From: CBDCMJ01 sp965218875
Lineage (GTDB): Bacteria; Chloroflexota; Dehalococcoidia; Lucifugimonadales; UBA3495
Direction: 5' to 3'
Assembly: GCA_965218875.1 (NCBI GenBank)
Contig: CBDCMJ010000006.1
Coordinates: 1-64,000 of the forward strand
DNA: 64,000 nucleotides
Below are positions 52,954-61,377 of the stretch, piece after piece. The position numbers and the translations under genes are program-made. The first letter of the stretch is position 1, and every line of letters begins with the position of its first letter. Below the pieces are notes generated by a model. It had not been told where the DNA came from and ran no database searches. It was given only the letters and a program-made list of their open reading frames with translations.

Positions 52954-53138
52954 CGGTTCCTTTCCTGGTTCGTAGGCGGCCTCAATTGGCTTTCCGGTGC
53001 ACTCTCGTCGAGGTGGTCCCTGATCAGGCGGGCTATTAACGTACTCTTCTTGAACCCCTGCTGCTCGCAGTAAGCGTCGAACCGCTGAAACTCTTCCGAG
53101 TCCAGTAGGACGCTGATTTTGACCCGTTTGCTGCTCAT
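52950..53138 (-). CDS. Ribbon-helix-helix regulator of the methyltransferase operon
   Basis: 62 residues, ATG 53138. The pattern KRVKISVLLDSEEFQRFDAY then CEQQGFKKSTLIARLIRDHL is a CopG/Arc-type RHH: strand, helix, GFKKST turn, helix. The tail is polar. Its own promoter lies 20-50 bases upstream and its stop overlaps the methyltransferase start. This suggests autorepression that keeps methylation and cutting in balance (inferred). Confidence 0.75.
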   Translation of the reverse strand: MSSKRVKISVLLDSEEFQRFDAYCEQQGFKKSTLIARLIRDHLDESAPESQLRPPTNQERNR

Positions 53139-53158
53139 GAAGACACCTGCCGCCAGCG

Positions 53159-53187
53159 GTTATAGAGTAAATGTCATCAAAAGTCAA
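53159..53187 (-). promoter_or_regulatory. Sigma-70-type promoter of the RHH-methyltransferase operon
   Basis: On the minus strand TTGACT (53187-53182) and TATAAC (53164-53159) are 17 bases apart, one mismatch each from consensus. Transcription would start near 53152, leaving a leader of roughly 14 bases before ATG 53138. Confidence 0.75.
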
Positions 53188-53616
53188 TACTATTACGCAG
53201 ATGTGCTCATTGGCAGATAGGTTCGGTCAAGGCAAGAATCTTCGTGTGGTCGAGCTACGCAGAAACACCCCAGGGTCATTTTAGCTTCCTGCCGTCGTGG
53301 TAGACGAGGTTAGGAGTAGCTGATAGGATGGCGCAGCCGTTCAAGAATGCGTGGCCTGCGTCTTAGACTCGCGGACGGCGAGCTTAACGACCATGTTCTG
53401 GAAAGTTCGGCTCAGTCCAGCTTGTTAGGGGATGGTACTCTACAGGATTTCCGAGATTCACGAGTCTTTTGTCTAGTGGGTTTGTGCCCGCTGACATCCA
53501 TGCGGGTGACCCAAGTTCGCATCCGCATAGCCGTACGATCCCTATCAGTCGTGCTCGCCAAGAAGGATGGAAGGTGATTGGCTAGCTGAGGAGCTGTGGG
53601 CCGGGAGAGAAGTTGT
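53188..53616. other. Divergent intergenic region before SIR2
   Basis: About 430 bases between the divergent RHH operon and the SIR2 gene. One 76-codon frame (53347-53577) has no recognisable features. The region probably holds the SIR2-HerA promoter; I cannot pick it with confidence. Confidence 0.4.
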
Positions 53617-54774
53617 ATGACAGAGACCAACGAACTAACCTTCGTAAGTGACGAGAAATTTTCGGCAGCTATATCCCAGTTTGTGGGACTAGCCAATAAT
53701 TCAGATGCTTTGACGTTCTTGATGGGGGCGGGATGCAGCAAGTGTGCAGGACTACCCCTTACCAATGAGTTAACCGATAAGGTTCTGGGCAGCGCGAAAG
53801 TCGACAGCCAAAGCAAAGAGATTCTAACCGCGGTAAAGGAACAATTCGAAAATGGCGTAGGGGCTAATATTGAGGACTACCTTAGTGAGATAGTTGACCT
53901 GCTTGCCATCACCGAGCGCAGAGCCGGGAGGGAGGTCAAAAAGAATACCGTGTCGGTCGGTACTGCTTCATATACAGCCGATGACTTGCGGAAGACGAGC
54001 AACCAGATAAAACGGGCAATAGCAGGCGCTATCGAATCGAAAGTGAAAGTCGATGTACATCAGACATTTGTCACCTCTATCCACCGACCTATTCGCGTGG
54101 GAAGGCAGAGACCTTCACAACCTGTGAATTATCTGGTCCTAAACTACGACACAATCGTTGAAGATGCACTTGCTATGGTCAGTATTCCCTACGCGGATGG
54201 CTTGAGCGGAGGGGCGACAGCGTGGTGGGACCCCAACACCTTCGAGGCTCCTGGAATATCTGCCCGTGTCATAAAGCTGCACGGGTCGATTGATTGGTAT
54301 CAGATTTCAGATGACACCATGCCACGCAGAATAGGAGGGAGCATTCAAATTCCTGACCAGGAAAACGTTCCGTTGCTGATTTGGCCATCTTCAACAAAAT
54401 ACCAAGAGGCCCAACTCGACCCATTCGCCCAGTTGTTGGACCAAGCTAGGAAAGCGATGAGGCCAAGCCTCGGAGCACAACGCTTACTTGTCATATGTGG
54501 TTATTCGTTTGGCGACAGTCACATTAACTTAGAAATCGACAAGGCTCTTCGGGAGTCGAGAGGTAATTTGACTATCGCCGCTTTTATCGACAGAGACCAA
54601 CTGCCGGGGCGGTTACGCGAGTGGCGCGAAGACGACTCACTGCGAGAACAAGTGCTCGTTTTCGCCAATCGCGGTTTTTTTCATGGCGATACTGAGGCAA
54701 CATCGGACGAGGATCTTCCCTGGTGGAAGTTCGAGAATCTGACAAAGATCTTGAACGGAGACGTGCAAGCATGA
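53617..54774 (+). CDS. SIR2-domain defence protein (partner of HerA)
   Basis: 385 residues, ATG 53617 after GGGAGAGAAG. NAD-binding signatures of the SIR2 fold are intact: LMGAGCSKCAGLPL (about 35-48), YLVLNYDTIVEDA with N176 and D178, and KLHGSIDW with H222. There is no zinc-finger cysteine quartet, as in defence NADases rather than deacetylases. A C-terminal stretch (ICGYSFGDSHINLEIDKALR) is the usual end of SIR2_2-type defence proteins. The stop overlaps the HerA start (ATGATG), so the two proteins are made together. Expected action: NAD+ depletion or nuclease activation in complex with HerA on phage infection. Confidence 0.9.
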   Translation: MTETNELTFVSDEKFSAAISQFVGLANNSDALTFLMGAGCSKCAGLPLTNELTDKVLGSAKVDSQSKEILTAVKEQFENGVGANIEDYLSEIVDLLAITERRAGREVKKNTVSVGTASYTADDLRKTSNQIKRAIAGAIESKVKVDVHQTFVTSIHRPIRVGRQRPSQPVNYLVLNYDTIVEDALAMVSIPYADGLSGGATAWWDPNTFEAPGISARVIKLHGSIDWYQISDDTMPRRIGGSIQIPDQENVPLLIWPSSTKYQEAQLDPFAQLLDQARKAMRPSLGAQRLLVICGYSFGDSHINLEIDKALRESRGNLTIAAFIDRDQLPGRLREWREDDSLREQVLVFANRGFFHGDTEATSDEDLPWWKFENLTKILNGDVQA

Positions 54775-56549
54775 TGGGACCCCAATACGGCGAACCTATC
54801 GAAAATTTGGCTATCGGAAAAATTATCGAGGTTGACGGCTCCAGGATAATTGCGGAGTTAAACGCTGACCTCACTGAGTTGTCCCGAATTTATGCCGGGG
54901 AAGTCTATCCAATCGGCCAGTTTGGTTCGATAGTCCGGGTGCATTTTGGACGGCGGATTATTTATGCGTTTGTGGGACGGCTCCGGATGAAAGCGGAGTA
55001 CGAGGCAGAACGAGGTTTGCTTTCATCTGCGTCGACCGACGAACGGATAGTTGAAGCTGATTTATTTGGAGAGGGCGAGTGGCAAAACTCCACTGATGGT
55101 AACGAGCCCATCCTCAAGTTTGAGCGCGGGGTCGCAACCTATCCGCTGCCTCAACAGAACCTGTACCTGACTCCTAAGTCCGAGCTTCGGTACATCTACA
55201 GACACAGAGGAGACGCTGTCATTCGGCTCGGTGAACACGTGGGTTCTGGCGGTGCTCCTTGTTATGCTGACCTCAACGAGTTGCTAGGTAAACACACCGC
55301 GATCCTTGGGTCTACCGGCGCAGGAAAGTCCGGTACGGTTGCTGCTATTATCCACAGCATTCTTGAAAAGGGAGAAGAGTCAAAATACGAAAAGTGGTCC
55401 CCAAAAATAATCATCTTAGACCCCCACAATGAATACGGGAAGGCATTTCAACAACATAGCCGGCTGTCAACCGACGAGGGGACCCTGTTGCTACCATACT
55501 GGCTCTTGAGCCTGAATGAAACTTACGACCTGCTAATCGGAACAACCGAATATGCTGCCACTTCCCAAGCTAACATCGTCAAGAACGCTCTATTGGAGGT
55601 TCGGAAATCGTCAGCCACTAAGCTGCAATTGGACACCGACAAAGTGACTGTCGACTCACCGATTCCATACGAACTCGGGGATCCTTCCGGGTTAGACGAG
55701 TTCGGCCAAGACAGCGATGGTCAATTGTATTCCATTGGATTCGTGGGAGCCATAAATGCGCAAAGACCAAACAACAAGAACAAGACACAACATGAAGATT
55801 ACAACAAGGTATTGCGGAAGCTTGATTCTCTTATGAAGGATGACAGAGTATCCTTCATGATGAAGCCGTGGGACGGCGTGTCTGACCAAATCAGTGATGT
55901 GTTGACTCAGGTTATGGGCCAAGACTGTCCGTTGATAGTTGTCGACCTTTCAGGCGTACCAAACGAAATTGCCGGAACAGCAAGCGCAGCACTCGTTAGA
56001 ACACTCTTTTCGATTAAAATTTGGCAAACGGATGAAGAGCGGAAGTCTAGTCCCGTACTACTGGTTTGCGAAGAAGCCCATAGGTATATACCAAATAGCG
56101 GCGAGGCACAGTACGAATCCGCCCAAGACGCGATTCGCAGGATTGCCAAAGAAGGACGAAAGTACGGAATAGGGCTTTTCCTCGTTTCTCAGCGTCCCAG
56201 TGAAGTTGAAGCGACCGTGTTGTCCCAGTGTAATTCTTGGATAGTTCTTCGAACTTCCAACGAATCTGATAGGAATCATGTTCGGGGAATCCTTCCAGAC
56301 TCGTTGGAAGGCCTAACCAAGATGCTCTCAGGACTGCGCAGACAAGAAGCGGTCTTTGTGGGGTTGGCAGCCACATTACCTTCTCGGATAATTGTCCGAA
56401 ACCTTTCAGACAGCCAATTGCCAGCGTCTAGCGACGTCGATTTCAATTTGGGTTGGCAAGGAGGAGGAATAGCCGATACTGAATTAGACGAAATAGCGAT
56501 ACGATGGCGCTACCAACAGCGACAGGAAGGTTTCTCACCCACACCATAA
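54771..56549 (+). CDS. herA: HerA-like ATPase (partner of SIR2)
   Basis: 592 residues from ATG 54771, overlapping the SIR2 stop. An N-terminal HAS-barrel-like domain (about 1-100) is followed by a FtsK/HerA RecA fold: Walker A GSTGAGKSGTVAAII (about 180-194), IIILDPHNEYGKAF after it, Walker B VLLVCEEAHRYI (about 429-440), and the IAKEGRKYGIGLFLVSQRPS motif with the sensor glutamine. Such proteins form hexameric rings. With the SIR2 gene this is the known two-gene SIR2-HerA anti-phage arrangement. The last gene of the inner element, 480 bases from its right end. Confidence 0.9.
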   Translation: MMGPQYGEPIENLAIGKIIEVDGSRIIAELNADLTELSRIYAGEVYPIGQFGSIVRVHFGRRIIYAFVGRLRMKAEYEAERGLLSSASTDERIVEADLFGEGEWQNSTDGNEPILKFERGVATYPLPQQNLYLTPKSELRYIYRHRGDAVIRLGEHVGSGGAPCYADLNELLGKHTAILGSTGAGKSGTVAAIIHSILEKGEESKYEKWSPKIIILDPHNEYGKAFQQHSRLSTDEGTLLLPYWLLSLNETYDLLIGTTEYAATSQANIVKNALLEVRKSSATKLQLDTDKVTVDSPIPYELGDPSGLDEFGQDSDGQLYSIGFVGAINAQRPNNKNKTQHEDYNKVLRKLDSLMKDDRVSFMMKPWDGVSDQISDVLTQVMGQDCPLIVVDLSGVPNEIAGTASAALVRTLFSIKIWQTDEERKSSPVLLVCEEAHRYIPNSGEAQYESAQDAIRRIAKEGRKYGIGLFLVSQRPSEVEATVLSQCNSWIVLRTSNESDRNHVRGILPDSLEGLTKMLSGLRRQEAVFVGLAATLPSRIIVRNLSDSQLPASSDVDFNLGWQGGGIADTELDEIAIRWRYQQRQEGFSPTP

Positions 56550-56999
56550 GTTGAACTCGAACCGCCCTCTGCGACGGCGCTAGGATGAGGCGGCTAAGAT
56601 AAGAAACTCGCAGCCGGACTCGGGAAATCAACCCGTATCAGCACGTCAATGGTCGTATATACGGCCCCATTCGCGATTGGTTGGGGGCCGGTATCTATGT
56701 GGTAGCAAACCTATAGTCCCACCCACATCTCAAGGATAATATTGTCTACTGTCAAGTCCGGGCCCACTTGAGAAGAATTGAACCTATCATTCGAGCCGAC
56801 CCAGGGCCCCCAACCACATCTCGAAGACGGTTCCACCTACCGTGTACTCAGGCCCACCTAAGAAGACTTGAACCCATAGAGCGGCGGACAGACTTGACTT
56901 TCTATCGGACAAAGGTCGGAGGTCGGTGTTCTCCCCAGCCCGCTGCCACCTATTCAACCCCAACCGCATCCATATCGACTGCCCATGAGAACCGTACTT
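56550..56999. repeat. Right-end non-coding DNA with a ~71-bp imperfect direct repeat
   Basis: No gene. A unit at 56717-56787 recurs with divergence at 56807-56877 (offset 90 bp): CCCA(C/-)CCACATCTC.A, GGCCCAC.T.AGAAGA.TTGAACC.AT. The repeated GAACC(C)AT resembles a T-arm but no tRNA folds. The helicase fragment's frame runs into this DNA and stops at 56954. Confidence 0.5.
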
Positions 57000-57013
57000 T
57001 TTTCTGTTGATTG
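57000..57013 (+). repeat. Right arm of the element-end inverted repeat
   Basis: TTTTCTGTTGATTG is the reverse complement (13 of 14 bases) of the left arm at 17836-17849. It lies 14 bases inside the attR core, against 3 bases on the left, so the arms are asymmetric around the core, as expected for a directional serine-integrase attP. Confidence 0.65.
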
Positions 57014-57027
57014 AAAGACGAAGAACT

Positions 57028-57032
57028 CGGTC
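57028..57032. other. attR core (CGGTC)
   Basis: Same five bases as at 17828-17832. Bases to the right encode the helicase up to LCWFET; bases to the left belong to the inner element. Confidence 0.8.
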
Positions 57033-58720
57033 TCGAACCAACAGAGGGTCGGGAAGTCGATCAGGTCCAGGCCGGTCTGCACCAGGCGGGGATGGCAGAT
57101 GACCACGTCCACCCCCTGCTTGACCCGTTCCTCCACCCAGGACTCCCGCCGGTCCGGGGCCACCGAGTCCGCCTTGAGCACCGCCACCCGGAAGCCGTGC
57201 CGGGTCAGGAATTGCTCCATCCGTTCGGTGATGTCCCGCGTTCCGGTGTGGGTGGCGTAGACCAGCACTTTGCGTCCCGCCAGCCTCTCCGCCGCCACCA
57301 GGTCCACCAGCGCCTGCTCCTTCGGATAGAGTTTGTCCTCGGACAAAGGCGGCATCTGCACCAACACGTTGCCGGTCTGGGGATCGAAGACCGTCTCGCC
57401 CCGGGTGCAGCCGTCGGGGTAGGCCAGCAGGGTTTGCAGGTAGGTCGCCAGCAGCCGCTTGGAACCCTTGGCCAACGCTTCGGCCAGGGCCTGCCGCAGG
57501 GTGTCGAACACCAGGTCGTAGGCCTTGCGCTGGGAGAAGCCGGTGAAGTCCGTCTCCCGGTCCATGCCCGACAGCAGCACCTGCTCCTCGTAGGACGGCA
57601 GCCCCGAGGCCACGTCGGAGAGGCGCAGGAACACGCTGTTGCCTATCAGGTGGAAGAGGGCCGAGGGCGCCAGGCCGGGCCTTTCCCGCACCGTCTTGCG
57701 GTATCCCTTGCGGCGGCTGTTGCGCCCGTCCTCGAAGGAGTCGCCGTCGCCTTCGTGGCGCACCGTCTGCTCCAGGAAACCGTAGCGCTGAATCCAGCGC
57801 CCTTCCTCGGACCGCTCGAACTCGGCCCGTATGTCCGGCGAGAAGCGGTACAGCAGGTGGAAGAGCGTCGAGGAGTAGCCGCCGGTCAGCGTTCCGGTAA
57901 GGGTGAGGGACTTGCCGCAGGAGTCGGCCAGCACCCCGGCGGCGATGCCCTGGGCGGAGCCACGGCCCTTGTACTCATGGACCTCGTCGCCAATCAGCAG
58001 GTCGAAGAAGCCCTTCATCCGGTGCTTCACGTAGTCGGCCAGTGGGTAGCGCCTGGGGCCTGAGCCGTCGGCCTGCCAGAGGGCGGACCTGCACAGGTCG
58101 CAGTTGCGACGCTTGCGGGACAACTCCTCGTTGGTCAGGGGCACGCCGTCCTTGTCCACCACCTGGGCGTAGCAGCGGGGGCAGCAGGGCACCTGGAAGG
58201 GTTCCCCGGTCTGCTCGTCCCGCACCAGCCGGCCCCCGGCGGCGGCCCAGCGCTGGATGACGGCGGGCTGCCAGCGGTAGGACAGCTTGGCCCTTTCCCG
58301 GGACATGATGGCGAAGAGGGGAGCGGGACCCACGGACAGCCTGAGCCGTTCCAGGTCGGTGATGGAGGCGACGATGGCGGCGCGAGCGCCGGGCACCGTA
58401 TCCTCCACCTCCCGCTTCCACTTTCGGGTCAAATGCGGCGGGCAGAGAATCAAGACCCGCGAGAAACCGGCGGCGTGGGCGGCGGCGGCGCCGATGAAGG
58501 TCTTGCCCGTTCCCATTTCGCCCACCACGGTGGTGCCCCTATGGGCCTGGAGGGAGAGGGCCGTGCCCTTGATGGCGTCCTCCTGGCCGCCCATCGGGGT
58601 GCGCAGCAGCTTGGGCAGCTTGACCGGGGTTTCCGAGGGCCGGTACAGGGGCGGGTAGGACTCCACCACCCTCTTGGCGATGGCTTCCTTGAACTGGTCG
58701 ATGAATCCTGATAGGTTCAT
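57028..58720 (-). pseudogene. SNF2-like helicase, N-terminal part (split by the inner element)
   Basis: ATG 58720 with CAGGAGAATACC upstream. Motif I is VVGEMGTGKTFIGAAAAHA (about 65-83), motif Ia VLILCPPHLTRKWKREVED, and motif II LLIGDEVHEYKG. A zinc-binding insertion lies between them (CCPRCYAQ ... CDLCRSA). Motif III is LTLTGTLTGG and motif V HPRLVQTGLDLIDFPTLCWF. The frame crosses the junction and ends after ~24 foreign codons at 56954, giving a 588-residue product without motif VI. The missing part is at 17157-17827. Such helicases accompany the DUF6094 methyltransferase and PRTRC genes on plasmids. Confidence 0.9.
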
Positions 58721-58770
58721 TGGTATTCTCCTGGTTGGGAAAGTTGCGTGGGGTGTAGGGAGAAAAAGCG

Positions 58771-58803
58771 AGGCCCCGCCGGTGAATGAGACCGGCGGGG
58801 CCT
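58771..58803 (-). terminator. Intrinsic terminator after the DUF6094-type gene
   Basis: A 13-bp perfect stem (AGGCCCCGCCGGT with its complement) and a 7-base loop are followed on the minus strand by CGCTTTTTC. It lies between the methyltransferase stop (58855) and the helicase start (58720). Confidence 0.75.
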
Positions 58804-58854
58804 TCGTGATGCGGCTGGCGTTGCAGCCGTCGGGGTAGTTGTCGTTGCGGAGAG

Positions 58855-59889
58855 CTAGGCGGCGATGTCGGTGATCTCCCCGCCGTCCAGGTCCAGGGCG
58901 ACCACGGTGGTCCGGAGCCGCTCCCGGTAGACCTCGGTGTTCTCGGTCTCCTCGGCCAGCACCATCTCCTTCGTCGTCCGGCCCTTGACCAGGATGCGCC
59001 GGCCGTCGGCCTCCAGCACCAGGTTGTCGAGGAAACCCGCCGCCACCAGCATGGCCATGTGGCCCCGGCGGAGCGGCATCAACGGGCGGGTGCGCTGGTC
59101 CTGGGCGGGCCAGAGGGCGTCCCTGACCTCCTGGCTGGCCCACAGCCCGGCCTTCCTGGCTTCGGCCACTGCCGCCAGCGGGTCCACGGTGCGGGTGGCA
59201 AAGAGGATGTCGCCGGCGGGAACCACCGGCGGGTCGTAGACCGGATAGGGACGGTACGAGAACTCCTCCGGCTCTCCGAAGGCCCATTCCCGCACCTGCT
59301 CCTCGGCGTAGGGGTCGGGGCTGGGTTCGCCCTTGCGCCGGCCCACCAGGATTACTTGGTCGAACACCTCCCGCTCCGGGTTGGGGAAGGCCCAGCAGCG
59401 CAGGTCCCGGTAGTGGGACGAGAGGTAGCGGGCGGAGACGGCGAGGCGCTGCTTCGGCACGATGAACAGCAGCAGCCCGCCGTCGGTCAGGTAGCGCGTG
59501 GTGTGCGTGAGGAAGGCGTGCTCCACCCGCTTGTCTTCTTTGTCCCAATCATAGGGAGGGTTCAAGAGCAGCACGCCGAAGGCGTTGTTGGCAATCGAAG
59601 TGGCGAAGAGGTCGCAGGCCAGGGCGCGGTCCAGGACGTGGGCGGCCTGCTCCGCCCTCTCCCTATGCAGTTCCACCCCGCAGGCCTCCACGGGGACGGT
59701 GCCGCGGTCGCGCAGCAGGTCGGCGAACTGGGCCAGGGCGTCCCCGGCTCCGCAGCAGGGGTCCAGGATGCGCAGGGTGTCCACGCTGCGGGCGCGGCCC
59801 CTGGCCCCGTAGAGCAGTTGGGCAACCAGGTCAACCACCCGGGGAGGCGTGGGGTAAAACCCGCCTTTTGCCTGTGCAGCCAGTCTCAT
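58855..59889 (-). CDS. DUF6094-type DNA methyltransferase-like protein
   Basis: 344 residues, ATG 59889. GGFYPTPPRVVDLVAQLL, then motif I ILDPCCGAGDALAQFADLL and motif IV VLLLNPPYDWDKEDKR mark an amino-methyltransferase fold with the NPPY active site (N6-adenine type). The C-terminal ~150 residues (GDILFATRTVDPLAAVAEAR ... LRRGHMAMLVAAGFLDN) fit the DUF6094 family found beside SNF2 helicases on plasmids and ICEs. No cognate nuclease is adjacent, so it may be an orphan methyltransferase for element protection or control. Confidence 0.8.
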   Translation of the reverse strand: MRLAAQAKGGFYPTPPRVVDLVAQLLYGARGRARSVDTLRILDPCCGAGDALAQFADLLRDRGTVPVEACGVELHRERAEQAAHVLDRALACDLFATSIANNAFGVLLLNPPYDWDKEDKRVEHAFLTHTTRYLTDGGLLLFIVPKQRLAVSARYLSSHYRDLRCWAFPNPEREVFDQVILVGRRKGEPSPDPYAEEQVREWAFGEPEEFSYRPYPVYDPPVVPAGDILFATRTVDPLAAVAEARKAGLWASQEVRDALWPAQDQRTRPLMPLRRGHMAMLVAAGFLDNLVLEADGRRILVKGRTTKEMVLAEETENTEVYRERLRTTVVALDLDGGEITDIAA

Positions 59890-59903
59890 GTCGGTCCTCC
59901 TTT

Positions 59904-60173
59904 CTAATTGGTATCGGCGTCGGGTGAATCATCGGCCCCGCTGCTGGACGGAGCCAACCGGCAGGGACCAGGCTTGCAGAAGTGGCAGCCCCACCGGATG
60001 ACGGCGGGGTCGGCCAGCATCTCCATGTTCAGGGCCACGAAGACCACCGCCGCGCCGCACTCGGTGCAGTGGTAGGTCTCCCCGGCGTGGATGTCCTCGT
60101 CGGTCTCCTCCACCTGGGCGAACCGCGCCCCGCAGCCGGGGCAGGGAAAGTACAGGGTCTGCTTGCCGGCCAT
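59904..60173 (-). CDS. Small zinc-ribbon protein
   Basis: 89 residues. Two CxxC pairs (FPCPGCGARF and YHCTECGAAV) form a zinc ribbon, and a third pair (WGCHFCKPGPC) follows. The tail is acidic. It lies 14 bases upstream of the methyltransferase gene in the operon. Nucleic-acid or protein binding is likely; no specific role can be given. Confidence 0.65.
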   Translation of the reverse strand: MAGKQTLYFPCPGCGARFAQVEETDEDIHAGETYHCTECGAAVVFVALNMEMLADPAVIRWGCHFCKPGPCRLAPSSSGADDSPDADTN

Positions 60174-60177
60174 GATG

Positions 60178-60588
60178 CTACCTCCCGTCGTTGTGGTTGC
60201 CGTTGACGTGGTGTTTCAGGCCCACCACCTCGCCCTTGGCCAGATTCCGCTGGAAGCAGAGCACTTGCGAGGTGTCCTTGTCGGCGGCGCAGGCGGTGCA
60301 GAAGGCGGTGAGCAGCTCGGCGCGGCTGGCGACGGTGACGCGCTTGACCAGCACCTCGGAACCGTCCTCCAGCTCGTGGCGGTAGAGCTTCTCGTTGGAG
60401 TTCCGCCAGTCCTCCTCGGCGGCGGGCCGGTAGTAATGGGGCTGGCCGCTGGAAGTCAGGTGGTCGGCGGCCCCGTGGGGGCAGAACCGGCACCTGTCGC
60501 CGTCCGGGGAGAAGAGCTGCCAGGCCTTCCAGTTGCGGGCGCGGCGGCGCTTGTTGCCCCGCTTCACCGGGTTCAGCGTCCTATCCAT
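60178..60588 (-). CDS. Hypothetical cysteine-containing protein
   Basis: 136 residues from ATG 60588. Basic N-terminus (RGNKRRRARNWKAWQLFSPD), then DRCRFCPHGAADH and LLTAFCTACAADK, two CxxC-type pairs that may bind zinc, and VLCFQRNLAKGEVVGLKHHV. No family recognised. It overlaps the stop of the upstream gene by 8 bases and precedes the zinc-ribbon gene by 4, so it is inside a tight operon. Confidence 0.6.
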   Translation of the reverse strand: MDRTLNPVKRGNKRRRARNWKAWQLFSPDGDRCRFCPHGAADHLTSSGQPHYYRPAAEEDWRNSNEKLYRHELEDGSEVLVKRVTVASRAELLTAFCTACAADKDTSQVLCFQRNLAKGEVVGLKHHVNGNHNDGR

Positions 60589-61279
60589 CGCTGTCTTCCT
60601 CCTTATTGGTGTCATTGGTGTCATCGTTGTGATCGCCGCCGTCGGGGTTGAGGGTCAGCGTCCCCGCCGCAACCGCCGCCGACAGGTCGGCCTTGAGTTC
60701 CTCCCCCTTGGGATTGCAGGTGTAGGCCAGCAGCCCGGCGGACTCCAGGGGGACGGTCTCGCCGGTGTCCAGTCCCCGCCGCCAGAGCCAGTCCCGCCAG
60801 GAGTGGTGCAGGGGCAGGGGGCTGCGCCGGTCCAGGAAGCGGTGGTGCAGCGTTGGGGCGTCGGCCTGTTCCTGGGCCAGCAGCAAGAAGTCGTCCCGCT
60901 CGAAAGAAAACTCGGCCAGGCGCGTGTAGACCAATGCGTGCCAGCCCCGGCTGGCGGGCAGCCGCGCGATGCGGGTGGTCCAGGTGCCGACGGTGTGATG
61001 GGGGACCTGGCACCGCTGGTAGCCGCCGGACAGGGCCATGCCCTCAATCCCCTTGATGATGTAGGCGGTGTCCGGGGGCTGCTTGAGCAGGGAGGCCCAG
61101 ATGGCCTTGAGGGCGGTCTGCGGCCCCACCATCGACAGGAACCAGAGGCCGCCGGTGTCAGGGTCGCGGGCGAAGGCGTCGGCGGTGGCCGAGTAGCCGC
61201 CGGCGGAGATGGTGTAGAGAGCCTGCCCCGCACTCGATGCGGGGTCCTCGCCGTTGAGGACGGGTTCGGTGGGAATCAT
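60581..61279 (-). CDS. Hypothetical operon protein
   Basis: 232 residues, ATG 61279 with GGAGGCACTCC upstream. The middle has mixed helix/strand sequence (GLWFLSMVGPQTALKAIWAS, TRIARLPASRGWHALVYTRL, EFSFERDDFLLLAQEQADAP) and the C-terminus is acidic (GGDHNDDTNDTNKEEDSDG). No signal peptide, membrane segment or known motif. Similar genes are known to me only as unannotated plasmid proteins. Confidence 0.55.
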   Translation of the reverse strand: MIPTEPVLNGEDPASSAGQALYTISAGGYSATADAFARDPDTGGLWFLSMVGPQTALKAIWASLLKQPPDTAYIIKGIEGMALSGGYQRCQVPHHTVGTWTTRIARLPASRGWHALVYTRLAEFSFERDDFLLLAQEQADAPTLHHRFLDRRSPLPLHHSWRDWLWRRGLDTGETVPLESAGLLAYTCNPKGEELKADLSAAVAAGTLTLNPDGGDHNDDTNDTNKEEDSDG

Positions 61280-61340
61280 GGAGTGCCTCCTGTAGGTGTG
61301 GATTCGGGAAGGGCGCGGGGAAGGGAAACCCCCGCGTGAG

Positions 61341-61362
61341 GACCGGCGGCGAAGCGCCGGTC
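61341..61362 (-). terminator. Intergenic hairpin after radC
   Basis: GACCGGCG pairs with CGCCGGTC around GCGAAG, 16 bases after the radC stop on the minus strand. Short stem and no T run. Confidence 0.45.
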
Positions 61363-61377
61363 TCGGTGGGCCGGTGG

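Larger units (their letters stand above)
17828..57027. mobile_element. Inner integrative conjugative element, 39,200 bp
   Basis: Boundaries were set by the split helicase gene and by the core CGGTC present at both ends (17828-17832 and 57028-57032). Contents in order: large serine recombinase, small regulators, replication-relaxation-like protein, monoderm-type T4SS genes, regulators, TPR/alpha-CTD pair, surface protein, kinase-regulator fusion, and an AT-richer restriction/SIR2-HerA defence island. The recombinase at the left edge and the short core duplication fit serine-integrase integration. The recombinase gene's 3' end crosses the left junction. Confidence 0.9.

Noticed and set aside
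53347..53577. Small gene upstream of SIR2
   Set aside because: No ribosome binding site of note, no recognisable motif, and the region is more likely a divergent promoter region.
56700..57040. tRNA gene as the integration target
   Set aside because: GAACC-type segments resemble a T-arm but no cloverleaf can be drawn, and the real target is the helicase gene.
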